From contig NZ_KZ454941.1 in assembly GCF_002797375.1 (NCBI RefSeq), forward strand, positions 178,431 through 242,430: a stretch of DNA of 64,000 nt. The letters run 5' to 3'. The stretch is from Bacillus sp. FJAT-42315. Its GTDB lineage: Bacteria; Bacillota; Bacilli; Bacillales; Domibacillaceae. The number at the start of each line of letters is the position of its first letter. The stretch's first letter is position 1. The notes below the pieces were generated by a model. The model did no database searches, had not been told where the DNA came from, and was given only the letters and a program-made list of their open reading frames with translations. This document shows, piece after piece, positions 17,336 to 26,132 of the stretch. Made by a program: the position numbers and the translations under genes.

Positions 17336-18166
17336 ATGATGATGAAGAGAAATAAGTTTCTATCCGTTATTTTATTATTAGCTTTCGCTGCATTGCTTAG
17401 TGCTTGCAGCTCAGACAAACCGAAAGAATCGAAGGAAGAAGGCCAAGAAAGTTTATTGAATCAAATTAAAGAAGAGGGCAAATTGCAAGTTGGCTTAATG
17501 GGCACTTACCCTCCATACAACTTTTTAAATGATCAAAAAGAAATGGATGGTTTTGATGCGGATATTGCGAAAGAAGTAGCCAAGCGATTAGGGGTAGAAG
17601 TTGAATTTGTAGCGCAGGAATTCTCTGGGATGATTGCGGGCTTACAAACGGAAAAATTTGATGCAGTTATTAGTCAAATGACAATTACGGATGAACGTAA
17701 AGAGCAAATGGGTTTTTCTGATCCATACATTACGAATCATGTGAAGGTCATTGTTGCCGAAAATAATAATGACGTTAAGACAGTAGAAGATTTTAAAGGG
17801 AAAGATATTGGAGTAGGCTTAGGGACAAACGATGAAACGTATCTTCGTACAACATTAATGCCAGAAGTTGGCGAGTTCAATATTAAAACGTATGATGACG
17901 TCATCACTTCATTAAAAGATTTAGATGCTGGCCGCATTGATGCAACGATTAACAATATGTATGCGATTAAACCGGTTGTAGAGAAAAATGGATTTAAAAT
18001 TAAAGCAGTCGGTGAGCCGATCAAATCTGATCAAGCGGGTATTGCCGTTCGTAAAGGCAATGAAGAGCTCGTGACAGAATTAAATAAAATTTTGGCAGAT
18101 ATGAAAGCAGACGGCACTTATAAAGAGATTTATGTCAAATGGTTTGACGAAGAGCCTACAGAATAA
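17336..18166 (+). CDS. Amino-acid-type ABC transporter substrate-binding lipoprotein
   Basis: A 276-residue family-3 solute-binding protein: signal helix with lipobox LSAC, then GKLQVGLMGTYPPYNFLND, FDADIAKEVAKRLG and the arginine/acid-binding loops typical of polar amino acid receptors (MTITDERKEQMGFSDPY). Starts at the first of two adjacent ATGs, 13 bp after the TetR gene. It would deliver a small amino acid, possibly cystine or another sulfur compound in view of its OsmC and DsbA-like neighbours. Confidence 0.92.
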   Translation: MMMKRNKFLSVILLLAFAALLSACSSDKPKESKEEGQESLLNQIKEEGKLQVGLMGTYPPYNFLNDQKEMDGFDADIAKEVAKRLGVEVEFVAQEFSGMIAGLQTEKFDAVISQMTITDERKEQMGFSDPYITNHVKVIVAENNNDVKTVEDFKGKDIGVGLGTNDETYLRTTLMPEVGEFNIKTYDDVITSLKDLDAGRIDATINNMYAIKPVVEKNGFKIKAVGEPIKSDQAGIAVRKGNEELVTELNKILADMKADGTYKEIYVKWFDEEPTE

Positions 18167-18182
18167 GAAAGGATCATAAACA

Positions 18183-18827
18183 ATGGAGCTTGTATTAGAG
18201 AATCTGCCATTTTTATTACAAGGGGCGTATTATACGCTCCTTATCACCATTGTATCGATGTTTTTTGGCTCGATGATTGCGGTGATTACGGCAATCGCTA
18301 GACTTAAAGGAAATCGGTTGATTCGTTGGATTGCACGTGCATACGTGTCGGTTATTCGAGGAACACCAACGCTTGTGCAAGTTGTGATCATCTACTACGG
18401 GTTGGTGGATTATGGCATTAAACTAGAGCCATTACCAGCAGCTTTTATTGCACTCAGCATTAGTATCGGTGCCTATTTATCGGAAACGCTGCGCGGAGCT
18501 ATTCAATCGATTCCTAAAGGGCAAATGGAAGCCGCTTATGCATCCGGAATGACACCTTTTCAGACGATGAGAAGAATCATTTTACCGCAAGCGATTCGAG
18601 TCGCCATTCCCCCAGCTGGAAATACCTTCATTGGAATGTTAAAAGAAACATCGCTTGTGTCGGTCATTACTATGACGGAGCTCATGCGTTCGGCCCAGCT
18701 ATTGATTGCTCAATATTATGTGTATATGCCTTTTTATTTGGCGATTGCGGTGATGTACTGGATCATGAGCACAGGCTTTGCTTTTCTCCTAGAAAGATTG
18801 GAAAAACGTCTATCAATTTATGAATAA
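18183..18827 (+). CDS. Amino-acid ABC transporter permease (HisM/GlnP type)
   Basis: A 214-residue permease with five predicted helices. It carries the family motif [20 protein letters not shown] and the EAA loop [20 protein letters not shown] single permease gene is present, so the channel is presumably a homodimer. Confidence 0.93.
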   Translation: MELVLENLPFLLQGAYYTLLITIVSMFFGSMIAVITAIARLKGNRLIRWIARAYVSVIRGTPTLVQVVIIYYGLVDYGIKLEPLPAAFIALSISIGAYLSETLRGAIQSIPKGQMEAAYASGMTPFQTMRRIILPQAIRVAIPPAGNTFIGMLKETSLVSVITMTELMRSAQLLIAQYYVYMPFYLAIAVMYWIMSTGFAFLLERLEKRLSIYE

Positions 18828-18841
18828 ATGGGAGTTATCGT

Positions 18842-19579
18842 ATGATTAAAATTGAAGGATTGTCGAAAAGCTTTAATGGACAAGAGGTGTTAAAGAACAT
18901 TGATTTGTCGGTAAATGCTGGAGAGGTTATTGCTATTTTAGGCCCTAGCGGTTCAGGAAAGAGCACGTTCCTTCGCTGTATGAATGGATTAGAAGAGATG
19001 ACGAGCGGCCAAATACAAATCAGTGATCTTTTGCTGGCGGATACACAATCAAAGAAAGAGCAGAAAAAGGCGATTCGTGATATACGAATGAATACAGGGA
19101 TGGTGTTTCAGCAGTTTAATTTGTACCCCCATAAGACGGCTCTTGGCAATGTCATTGAAGCCTTACTGACTGTGAAGAAAATGGAGAAGCAAGCTGCCAT
19201 TCAGAGGGGCGAAAAGCTATTAGCACGGGTGGGACTATTAGAGAAAAAGGATAGCTATCCTTCCCGGCTATCAGGTGGACAGCAGCAAAGGGTGGCGATT
19301 TCACGAGCGCTAGCGATGGAGCCTCAGGTGATGCTATTTGATGAACCGACTTCAGCACTTGATCCGGAGCTTGTGGGTGAAGTACTAGCTGTCATTAAAG
19401 AGCTTGCACAAGATGGAATGACGATGTTGATTGTGACACACGAAATGCAATTTGCTCGTGAAGTGGCAGATCGAATCATTTTCATGGCGGATGGTGTCAT
19501 TGTCGAAGAAGGGGAACCAGAACAATTTTTTACCAATCCGCAAACAGAACGGGCAAAGAAATTTTTGAAAATGGTGTAA
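18842..19579 (+). CDS. Amino-acid ABC transporter ATP-binding protein (GlnQ type)
   Basis: A 245-residue ATPase. Walker [10 protein letters not shown] (about residue 35), Q-loop [16 protein letters not shown], signature RLSGGQQQR, Walker [15 protein letters not shown] and the switch His in VTHEMQFA. It lacks a MalK-type regulatory tail, as usual for polar amino acid importers. Co-transcribed with the permease and followed after 16 bp by the OsmC gene. Confidence 0.94.
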   Translation: MIKIEGLSKSFNGQEVLKNIDLSVNAGEVIAILGPSGSGKSTFLRCMNGLEEMTSGQIQISDLLLADTQSKKEQKKAIRDIRMNTGMVFQQFNLYPHKTALGNVIEALLTVKKMEKQAAIQRGEKLLARVGLLEKKDSYPSRLSGGQQQRVAISRALAMEPQVMLFDEPTSALDPELVGEVLAVIKELAQDGMTMLIVTHEMQFAREVADRIIFMADGVIVEEGEPEQFFTNPQTERAKKFLKMV

Positions 19580-19595
19580 AAGAGGGGGATTTGAA

Positions 19596-20018
19596 ATGAA
19601 AGTATATACAAAGTGGCAAGGACAACGGGCTTTCACTTCAGTCGGTGATTCGGGATATCCTGTAGAAATGGATGCGACAGAAGCTTACGGTGGAGCGGGC
19701 AAAGGAGCCACGCCGACAGAAATGCTATTAAGTGCATTGGCAGGCTGTATTGGGATTGATGTGACGATGATTTTAAAGCCGCATCTATCCTTGATCGAAA
19801 AGCTTGAAATTGAAACAGATGGGACAAGAAAAGAGGAGCTTCCGAAAGGTTTTACCTCTATCGATGTCACTTTTATCATTGATGGGGCGATTGATAGTAA
19901 AAAGATTTGGCGGGCGATTAACCTTGGAAAAGAAAAATATTGCGCCGTCTCCGATTCTTTAAAAGCAGATGTTACTTTCCACCTTGTTTTGAACGGTGAA
20001 GAGCAGGAACGACAATAG
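19596..20018 (+). CDS. OsmC-family protein
   Basis: A 140-residue OsmC/Ohr-fold protein. The family core is visible in the GATPTEMLLSALAGCIGIDV segment (peroxidatic-type Cys at GC) and the later KYCAVSDSLKADVTFHL segment with the second Cys. Many members are thiol-dependent peroxidases acting on organic hydroperoxides; some have no known substrate. Its position as last gene of an amino-acid importer operon is unusual and supports a link with cystine or organosulfur uptake and redox control. Confidence 0.9.
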   Translation: MKVYTKWQGQRAFTSVGDSGYPVEMDATEAYGGAGKGATPTEMLLSALAGCIGIDVTMILKPHLSLIEKLEIETDGTRKEELPKGFTSIDVTFIIDGAIDSKKIWRAINLGKEKYCAVSDSLKADVTFHLVLNGEEQERQ

Positions 20019-20023
20019 ACTAT

Positions 20024-20056
20024 AAAAAGGCTGTCTCATAAAGGGACAGCCTTTTT
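20024..20056 (+). terminator. Intrinsic terminator after OsmC gene
   Basis: Near-perfect stem AAAAAGGCTGTC with GGACAGCCTTTTT and an 8-base loop; the T run forms the right edge. It is symmetric and can serve both strands, which suits the convergent MFS gene. Confidence 0.92.
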
Positions 20057-20060
20057 ATAT

Positions 20061-20170
20061 GACAGCTAAATACGCGAATTAAGCGTGAAAGCTGTCGAAT
20101 TAGTCGCGCTGAAGAACTAATTAGCTGGGCAACAGCCATAATTAAGCAGCAATCCATGAAAATCAGCCGC
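20061..20170 (+). repeat. 21-bp periodic degenerate repeat (locus 2)
   Basis: The pentamer AATTA (AATCA in the last copy) recurs at 20077, 20098, 20119, 20140 and 20161, exactly 21 bp apart each time, with variable G/C-rich interiors. The arms GACAGCT (20061) and AGCTGTC (20090) could also pair. The region fills the gap between two convergent genes after the terminator and has no open reading frame of note. Confidence 0.75.
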
Positions 20171-20185
20171 TCGGGTATTAGGGTA

Positions 20186-21391
20186 TTAGTTATCTTCCGC
20201 TGGTGATTCTATTTTCAACTGTTTAAATCTCATATAAAAGAATGCCGTCATCGCAAATGAGAATAGACCAAAGATGACCACCATATGTTCAAGGCCGATT
20301 GTATCCAATAGAAATCCTGTGATTAATAAAACGACTTGAAAAATGACCCGTTCGAGCATGCCACGGAAGGAAAAGAACCTGCCATGGAAGTCCTTTGGAA
20401 CCCTTGTTTGGAAAATGGTTGCAGAGGTTGGGAAGAAGCAGCCAACAGCAAAACCAAATAGAACAAAGGCCAAAACGGATAGAAAGGGAACATGGGCAAA
20501 GTACAGTAACATTTGCGAGAACCCAATGATAAATGAAAAGACGAATAGAATCATATAGGGTGACAGCTTCTGACTAATTTGTTTGACGAAGAATGCTCCG
20601 AGCATAAAGGAAATGCCTTCAGCTGTATAAATCCAGCTTTTAATCGTAGAGCTATCTTGGAGCTCGCTAATATTAATCACCATCAAATTAAAGCCACCAA
20701 TAAACAAGAATGGAACAAGCGTTAAAATAAGAGTCATAAAGACAAGTGGAAGTCCTTTAATGACGGGAAATACTTCTTTAAAGCCTGTCCCTGTCGAATT
20801 TTCTTCTTTGACACTGACTTGTTCCGTTTTCGATTCGTCCAATGTTAAAAGGAAAGTTAACGCAAATAATAATAAATAAGCAATGAGTGAAGTGACATAT
20901 ACCATTGAAAGCGACATGATTGCTAATAAAACTCCAGCTACGGCTGTCCCCATAATTCTCGAAAGGGTAGATACATTCATATAAACCCCGTTTAGTCGTA
21001 ACAAGTCCTTTTCTTCTACGACTAAAGGAATAGCAGCCTGTAGTGCTGGGAAGAAGAAAGCGGCGGAAATTTGGGCGCAAATTAAAAAGGTGATCATCCA
21101 CCAGACCGAGCCGGTTTCAATAGCAATTAACATGAAAACGACGCTGATCGTACGAACAAATCCAGAAATAAGCATCACTGTTTTTTTGCTAATTTGATCA
21201 GCGACTTTGCCAGCCATCGGTCCAACGGCAATTCCAGCAAGGAGACCAACAGCTAAAATAATAGATTTTAAGAAATCAGAAGGTACTTTCTCTTGCATAA
21301 ATTCAAGATTCCCGATAATACCAAGCCACAGGCCTAATCCTGCTACAAACTCACCACATAATAAAATCCAAACGTTTTTATTTTTCCACAT
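20186..21391 (-). CDS. Major facilitator superfamily transporter
   Basis: A 401-residue protein with about 12 predicted helices. Motif A-like loop GKVADQISKKTVM follows helix 2, and a long charged central loop (LDESKTEQVSVKEE) separates the halves. The general pattern is that of the drug-exporter branch (MFS_3/MFS_1 type). Substrate unknown. It stands alone, divergent from the diguanylate cyclase gene. Confidence 0.88.
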   Translation of the reverse strand: MWKNKNVWILLCGEFVAGLGLWLGIIGNLEFMQEKVPSDFLKSIILAVGLLAGIAVGPMAGKVADQISKKTVMLISGFVRTISVVFMLIAIETGSVWWMITFLICAQISAAFFFPALQAAIPLVVEEKDLLRLNGVYMNVSTLSRIMGTAVAGVLLAIMSLSMVYVTSLIAYLLLFALTFLLTLDESKTEQVSVKEENSTGTGFKEVFPVIKGLPLVFMTLILTLVPFLFIGGFNLMVINISELQDSSTIKSWIYTAEGISFMLGAFFVKQISQKLSPYMILFVFSFIIGFSQMLLYFAHVPFLSVLAFVLFGFAVGCFFPTSATIFQTRVPKDFHGRFFSFRGMLERVIFQVVLLITGFLLDTIGLEHMVVIFGLFSFAMTAFFYMRFKQLKIESPAEDN

Positions 21392-21485
21392 AGTGATGTC
21401 CTCACGTTCTGCATATATTATTTCGTCTATCTAAATATATTATACAACAGACTAATTAAAAATGATTATTATTGTTGATACAAAG

Positions 21486-21532
21486 AAAGTGGATGAGTCC
21501 AAGAAATATAATGGGTGTCATCCACTTTTTTT
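21486..21532 (+). terminator. Orphan terminator in leader of diguanylate cyclase gene
   Basis: GTGGATGA (21489) pairs with TCATCCAC (21518) around a 21-base loop, followed by seven T residues. It lies between two divergent genes, so no annotated transcript ends here. It may attenuate the diguanylate cyclase gene or end a small RNA begun around 21420-21460. Confidence 0.75.
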
Positions 21533-21623
21533 GTTGAATACTGTCGAAAAATAGACGTAATTTGTTATAGAATGGATATATAGTATTTTTATATTTATAA
21601 AAAAGGCGCCAGGGGGTGCAGTC

Positions 21624-22697
21624 ATGAAAGATCTTGTTTTTCATGCGTCACTTATCATATCCTATCTATTTATTGTCGGATTTCTAGTGGGACGAAGAGA
21701 TAAGAAACAATATTCACCGTTGTTGCAGCAAGTATTTATAGGCAATGGAACGGGGCTTATGGGTATAGTTCTTATGTATTATTCTATTCATATTTCTAAT
21801 GATATCATCATTGATTTGCGCCATCTATTCATTGTCATTGCAGCTTTGTTTGGTGGCCCTATTTCAGCGATTTGGGCGGGTACGATGATCGCTATTGGAC
21901 GTATGCTTTTGTTTGGCGTAAGTGAGGCAGCCATTGTAGCTTCAATCAACATATTATTAGTAGGTATCGTGTTAGGCTTCATGTCTAAATGGAGATGGAA
22001 GAACATATATGTGGAAGGCTTTATGATGAATGTCATGGCTCTATTTATGATCTTCTTAACTATTTATTGTTTATCGGACTTATCCTATGCTTTAAAGGTT
22101 ATGGCCTATCATTCTAGTATTTCTATTCCTGTCGGCTTATTAATTATTGCACTTAGCCTGTATTTAAATCGATATAATGAAATGGTGCAAAACATGAAGA
22201 AAGAAAATAAAATGGATTATTTGACAGGCTTAAATAACGTGCGCCAATTTGATCTAGCTATGAATCAATTCAAGACAGAAGGTATAGCAAAGGGTGAACG
22301 ATTATCCGTTTTATTCATAGATATCGATTTCTTCAAAAAAGTAAACGATACGTACGGTCATGCGGCTGGAGATGAGGTTCTTAAACAATTAGCGATTATT
22401 TTACAAGAAAATGCTCGGTCATTTGATCAAGTGTACCGCAATGGTGGGGAAGAGTTTTCGGTCTTGCTTCTAGACTGTCCGCTATTTCAAGCAAAAGAAA
22501 TTGCAGAAAAAATTCGTTTAGCAGTAGAAAGAGCTCTATTTATCTTACCTGACCAATCTAGTATCTTTATTACGATCTCTATCGGATTATCTAATTACCC
22601 AGAAACCACTACTGATATTGATTATCTCATTAAACAAGCAGATGAGGCTTTGTATGAGGCAAAACAAGCTGGACGAAATCAAGTATGCGTGTCTTAG
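21624..22697 (+). CDS. Membrane diguanylate cyclase (5TMR-LYT sensor + GGDEF)
   Basis: A 357-residue protein. Residues 1-185 have about six hydrophobic helices of the 5TM-5TMR_LYT type (HLFIVIAALFGGPISAIWAG). Residues about 190-357 are a GGDEF domain: DYLTGLNNVRQFD, FIDIDFFKKVNDTYGHAAGD and the active motif GGEEF. An RxxD product-inhibition site (RSFD) sits exactly five residues before GGEEF, so the enzyme should make cyclic di-GMP and be subject to feedback inhibition. It is closed by a strong terminator. Confidence 0.93.
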   Translation: MKDLVFHASLIISYLFIVGFLVGRRDKKQYSPLLQQVFIGNGTGLMGIVLMYYSIHISNDIIIDLRHLFIVIAALFGGPISAIWAGTMIAIGRMLLFGVSEAAIVASINILLVGIVLGFMSKWRWKNIYVEGFMMNVMALFMIFLTIYCLSDLSYALKVMAYHSSISIPVGLLIIALSLYLNRYNEMVQNMKKENKMDYLTGLNNVRQFDLAMNQFKTEGIAKGERLSVLFIDIDFFKKVNDTYGHAAGDEVLKQLAIILQENARSFDQVYRNGGEEFSVLLLDCPLFQAKEIAEKIRLAVERALFILPDQSSIFITISIGLSNYPETTTDIDYLIKQADEALYEAKQAGRNQVCVS

Positions 22698-22765
22698 TCC
22701 TTTCAAAGAAATGACTTTTCGATGGAATCCACGTCTCTGTCAACCATAGTAGCAGTGTTAAATGT

Positions 22766-22808
22766 AAAAAAGGCTGACTCTAAAAAGCAGTTTAGAGTCA
22801 GCCTTTTT
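22766..22808. terminator. Bidirectional intrinsic terminator
   Basis: An 18-bp stem (AAAAAGGCTGACTCTAAA with TTTAGAGTCAGCCTTTTT) with a 6-base loop, between the cyclase gene and the convergent GGDEF remnant. Confidence 0.93.
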
Positions 22809-22818
22809 ATTATTTATT

Positions 22819-23008
22819 TTAGTTCATAAAAATTTGGTATCCGTTTTTTCCTTTATGTTTAATCCTATACATTGCTTTATCAGCTTTCTTCATAAGCGTT
22901 TCTACTTTACTACCATCAAAGGGATAGCGGCTAATGCCGATGCTTACTTTAATAGGGATGATGGTACTTCCGATGGTGAAATGATAGTTTTATTTAAGGG
23001 GATTCGTG
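22819..23008 (-). pseudogene. Remnant of a second GGDEF protein (C-terminal end)
   Basis: Reading leftwards from about 22980 gives FTIGSTIIPIKVSIGISRYP, then DGSKVETLMKKADKAMYRIK and KHKGKNGYQIFMN before a stop at 22819. This is the last 50-60 residues of a GGDEF domain. The preceding stretch KARIPLNKTI fits the family too but in a different frame, so there is also a frameshift near 22985. The GGDEF motif and everything before it are missing. The fragment touches the end of the truncated response regulator gene, which marks a deletion junction. Confidence 0.85.
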
Positions 23009-23010
23009 CT

Positions 23011-23772
23011 TTACTGAAGTTGATAAGCCCATAAATAACCTTTTGATTCGAGTAAGCATTCATCTTCACTATGAGCTGGTAAAAATTTAATTGCTTCATT
23101 TTGTTTCATCTCATAGCCATTATTCACTCGCTCTAATACAATCGGTACATCAAGCTCGGCAAATAATTGACGCATATGATAAATCGTATTATATAAATTG
23201 GCTAATGCCCGTTTTTCTGCTATGTTTGGCCAAATGTCTTCTAAGATGCGCCATTTCGAGACCACTTTCCCTTCGTTAAGAAGGAAATAGTAAAACAATT
23301 CTTCGGTGACGCGTGTTCGCCATTTGACAGTTTGACCTTCTTTTTTGACAAATGGGTTTCCATATAATTGAACGAGTAAGTGATCGGCTGTCTTTTTTGG
23401 GGGGATGACGCCGTAATATTTTTGAAGGCGCTCGTCTAATTCTTTCACCGTATTAGGTGTAATCGGCTTTAAAATATAATCGAGGGCTTGAACGCGAAAG
23501 GCTTCAACAGCATACTGAGGATACGCTGTTGAGAAAATAATAGGTACATCAATGCCTATATCTACAAGCCTTCGAGCTAATTCAATCCCATTCATTCTTG
23601 GCATTTCAATGTCTAATAAAATAGCATCTATTTCATATTTTGGTAGCTTCTCTAATGCCTCAAGTGGTGATAGAAAAGAATCAATGACTTGGAATGCACC
23701 GTATTTTTCTAACAATCGAGTGTTTAATTCTAATATAGGCTGTTCATCTTCAACGATAATAATTTTCCACAT
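23011..23772 (-). CDS. Response regulator, receiver + SARP-like winged helix, C-terminally truncated
   Basis: A 253-residue protein. Residues 1-120 are a receiver domain: acidic pocket VEDEQ, phospho-Asp in AILLDIEMPRMNG (about residue 54), Thr/Ser at FSTA and Lys in LKPI. Residues about 140-215 form a winged helix of the AfsR/SARP type (TEELFYYFLLNEGKVVSKW; NLYNTIYHMRQLF). Relatives I know carry a further BTAD/TPR domain; here the reading stops after a KGYLWAYQLQ end, right where a GGDEF fragment begins. No partner kinase is adjacent. Confidence 0.85.
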   Translation of the reverse strand: MWKIIIVEDEQPILELNTRLLEKYGAFQVIDSFLSPLEALEKLPKYEIDAILLDIEMPRMNGIELARRLVDIGIDVPIIFSTAYPQYAVEAFRVQALDYILKPITPNTVKELDERLQKYYGVIPPKKTADHLLVQLYGNPFVKKEGQTVKWRTRVTEELFYYFLLNEGKVVSKWRILEDIWPNIAEKRALANLYNTIYHMRQLFAELDVPIVLERVNNGYEMKQNEAIKFLPAHSEDECLLESKGYLWAYQLQ

Positions 23773-23880
23773 GTGTTTACTCCTTTAATGAAATGGTGAT
23801 ATTCATTATCTACATATCACCTCGTATAACCATCATATAAAAGATCACTCTCAAAAAACTATCATCTTTTCTAATAAAAC

Positions 23881-23931
23881 AAAAAGACATTTGAATCCTG
23901 CTATTTGCCCGGGATTCAAATGCCTTTTTTA
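23881..23931. terminator. Terminator of siderophore permease genes
   Basis: ATTTGAATCC pairs with GGATTCAAAT, flanked by AAAAAG on one side and CTTTTTT on the other, so it works on either strand. It closes the leftward permease genes. Confidence 0.88.
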
Positions 23932-23938
23932 GCGGTTT

Positions 23939-24946
23939 TTATTTTTTCAATAATAAATACATGAAGTACGGTGCGCCAATGAGGGCAACGATGATTCCAG
24001 CTGGTAGGCCATCAGGGTCGACTATATTGCGTCCAATGGTGTCAGCTAATAATAGCAGCCATGCTCCGATGAGAATCGCTATTGGCAAGAATAATTGATT
24101 TCGAGGCCCTACTAGAGCTTTTGCCATATGGGGAGCCATCAACCCGATGAAAGCAATGCCTCCAGTGACTGAAACGGCAGATGCAGCGAGAGCCACTGCG
24201 GTGAAAAGCAAGATGACTCGCTCTTTTCTAATCGATAAACCAACGCCCACAGCTACAGGTTCATTGAGGGCGAGAATATTTAAGCTGTTGGCTTTGTATA
24301 ACGCAAACGGGATGAGAATGATAAGCCATGGAACAATCGCCCAAATAAATGGCCAATCTGTTCCCCAAATGTTTCCGGCTAGCCAATTAGCGATAAAATC
24401 TACTTTTGTACGCTCAGCAGATGAAATAAGGACAATCATCGCTCCAGATAGCGCCATTGAAAATCCGACCCCAACTAGTACGAGCTTGACGGGTTGAAGT
24501 CCGTCATTTCTACTGTAAGAAAACAATGAAATGAAACAGGCAGTCAGTATTGCACCAGCAAAAGCAACGACAGGCAATAAATAAACAAATGAACCGGCAT
24601 CAATAGGGAAGAACAAAAAGAAAACAGCGATAGCAACCCCTGCTCCAGAGTTAATGCCGATAATGCCGGGATCAGCTAAATCATTTCGGGTAATTCCTTG
24701 TAAAATCGCCCCAGATAACGCAAGGGCCATCCCTGCTAATAAAGTAATGATGATACGCGGCAATCGAACGGAAAAAATAATAAATTCTTCTTTAAATGTT
24801 CCTTGCCCGAGAAATGTAGGAATCAGTCTGTCAAAAGAGACAGAGGAATAGCCCATTCCCATGCTGATGACAATGGTGGTGGTGATAAATAGCAATAACA
24901 AACTTAATAGCAGCCGCTGTTTTTTAATAATTGTTGGATGAATCAT
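23939..24946 (-). CDS. Iron-siderophore ABC transporter permease (FecCD family), second
   Basis: A 335-residue BtuC/FecCD-type permease with about 9-10 helices. Family motifs: LAGMALALSGAILQGITRND-type segment near residue 75 and GGIAFIGLMAPHMAKALVG near residue 265. It overlaps the first permease gene by 4 bases (translational coupling). With its partner it forms the membrane channel for a ferric siderophore. Confidence 0.93.
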   Translation of the reverse strand: MIHPTIIKKQRLLLSLLLLFITTTIVISMGMGYSSVSFDRLIPTFLGQGTFKEEFIIFSVRLPRIIITLLAGMALALSGAILQGITRNDLADPGIIGINSGAGVAIAVFFLFFPIDAGSFVYLLPVVAFAGAILTACFISLFSYSRNDGLQPVKLVLVGVGFSMALSGAMIVLISSAERTKVDFIANWLAGNIWGTDWPFIWAIVPWLIILIPFALYKANSLNILALNEPVAVGVGLSIRKERVILLFTAVALAASAVSVTGGIAFIGLMAPHMAKALVGPRNQLFLPIAILIGAWLLLLADTIGRNIVDPDGLPAGIIVALIGAPYFMYLLLKK

Positions 24947-25935
24947 GAGAACGTTTTCCCTCCTTTATGCACAATGAAAAGGAAGAAAGGTAAGCCCATC
25001 ATCGCGACAATGGCTGCTACTGGTGTTTCATATGGTGCGTTGATCGTGCGACCTAACGTATCAGCTAATAGCATGAATGTCGCACCGATGACGACTGACA
25101 TTGGAATGATGAAACGATAATCGGTACCAACAATTGCCCGGACAATGTGCGGGATCATCAAGCCGATAAAGGCCATATTCCCAACAAGAGCTACAGCTGC
25201 TCCAGTCAGCAGAATGATCACGATAAATAAAATGATTTTGATTTGCGTTGTTTTTTGCCCTAATCCTACGGCGACTTCCTCATTTAAACTGAGAATGGTC
25301 AGCTGTCTAGAGAGCAAGAGCGCAATCAGTAAACCGATGCTGATAAATGGAACGATCATTTGAAGTTGATTCCATGAAGTGCCGATTAATCCTCCTGCTG
25401 TCCACATCGATACATCTTTAGAAATTTTAAAATAGATGCCGACGCCTTCTGCAATTGCGTAGAGGAAGGCCGATACGGCGGCTCCAGCTAAGACGATACG
25501 TAGTGGGGAGAAGCCGCCTTTTTTGATTGCTCCAATCCCGAATACCATCATTGATCCAACAGCCGCTCCGATAAAGCATGCTATCATAATTATGTAATAA
25601 TTAGCCGTAGGCATGAGTGCGACCGTTAAAGCGAGTGCTGCATTGGCCCCGGCTGTTAGTCCAAGTAAACCTGGATCAGCTAAAGGGTTTCGCGTTACCC
25701 CTTGCATAATCGCTCCAGAAACGGCAAGAGATATGCCAACTAGTATCGCTCCAATTTCTCGTGGTAAACGGATTTCGCGAATCAAAGAAATTTTTTCCCC
25801 TTTGACTTCGGAAGTAAGGGCGAGCCAGACATCTTTGACAGTTGTATCTGCTGCGCCAAATACGCAAGCGACGATAAACATACATAAAAATAAAAAGATC
25901 GCGGCGATCAGCTTATATAAAAAATCTGCTTTCAT
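24943..25935 (-). CDS. Iron-siderophore ABC transporter permease (FecCD family), first
   Basis: A 330-residue FecCD permease. The family segments are VGISLAVSGAIMQGVTRNPL near residue 65 and GNMAFIGLMIPHIVRAIVG near residue 260, parallel to those of its partner. Its start lies just after a region of 21-bp repeats and the terminator of the binding-protein gene, so the two permeases are either read through from upstream or have their own promoter; none is obvious. Confidence 0.93.
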   Translation of the reverse strand: MKADFLYKLIAAIFLFLCMFIVACVFGAADTTVKDVWLALTSEVKGEKISLIREIRLPREIGAILVGISLAVSGAIMQGVTRNPLADPGLLGLTAGANAALALTVALMPTANYYIIMIACFIGAAVGSMMVFGIGAIKKGGFSPLRIVLAGAAVSAFLYAIAEGVGIYFKISKDVSMWTAGGLIGTSWNQLQMIVPFISIGLLIALLLSRQLTILSLNEEVAVGLGQKTTQIKIILFIVIILLTGAAVALVGNMAFIGLMIPHIVRAIVGTDYRFIIPMSVVIGATFMLLADTLGRTINAPYETPVAAIVAMMGLPFFLFIVHKGGKTFS

Positions 25936-25981
25936 TGTTTGTCTCTCTTCTTTCTGTTAGTGAAATAAAAGGAAGGGTGTT

Positions 25982-26080
25982 GCCTAATTCGACATAATTC
26001 TCGCCCGATTCGATATGATTTGTGCCTGATTCTCTCACAATACCGACTAAAAAGGGCAATTTCCCGACTGATGATAGAAA
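25982..26080 (-). repeat. 21-bp periodic degenerate repeat (locus 3)
   Basis: On the plus strand, units beginning GCCTAATTC, GCCCGATTC, GCCTGATTC, GACTAAAAA and GACTGATGA start at 25982, 26003, 26024, 26045 and 26066, exactly 21 bp apart. Read leftwards the junctions are GAATYRGGC, similar to the AATTAGYC junctions at locus 2. The array interrupts the siderophore importer genes between the binding-protein terminator and the first permease. Confidence 0.75.
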
Positions 26081-26082
26081 AA

Positions 26083-26122
26083 ATGGCGTCTATAAGCTGA
26101 ACAATTGACTTATAGACGCCAT
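26083..26122 (-). terminator. Intrinsic terminator after siderophore-binding protein
   Basis: A perfect 14-bp stem (ATGGCGTCTATAAG with CTTATAGACGCCAT) with a 12-base loop. The A run at 26078-26083 is the T tract for leftward transcription. Confidence 0.92.
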
Positions 26123-26132
26123 TTGAATGTAT

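Noticed and set aside
21455-21473. Fur box between MFS and cyclase genes
   Set aside because: Only about 13 of 19 matches in an AT-rich stretch; below what I would report.
22834-23034. 66-residue rightward frame
   Set aside because: It is the opposite strand of the GGDEF remnant, which gives a far better match on the minus strand.
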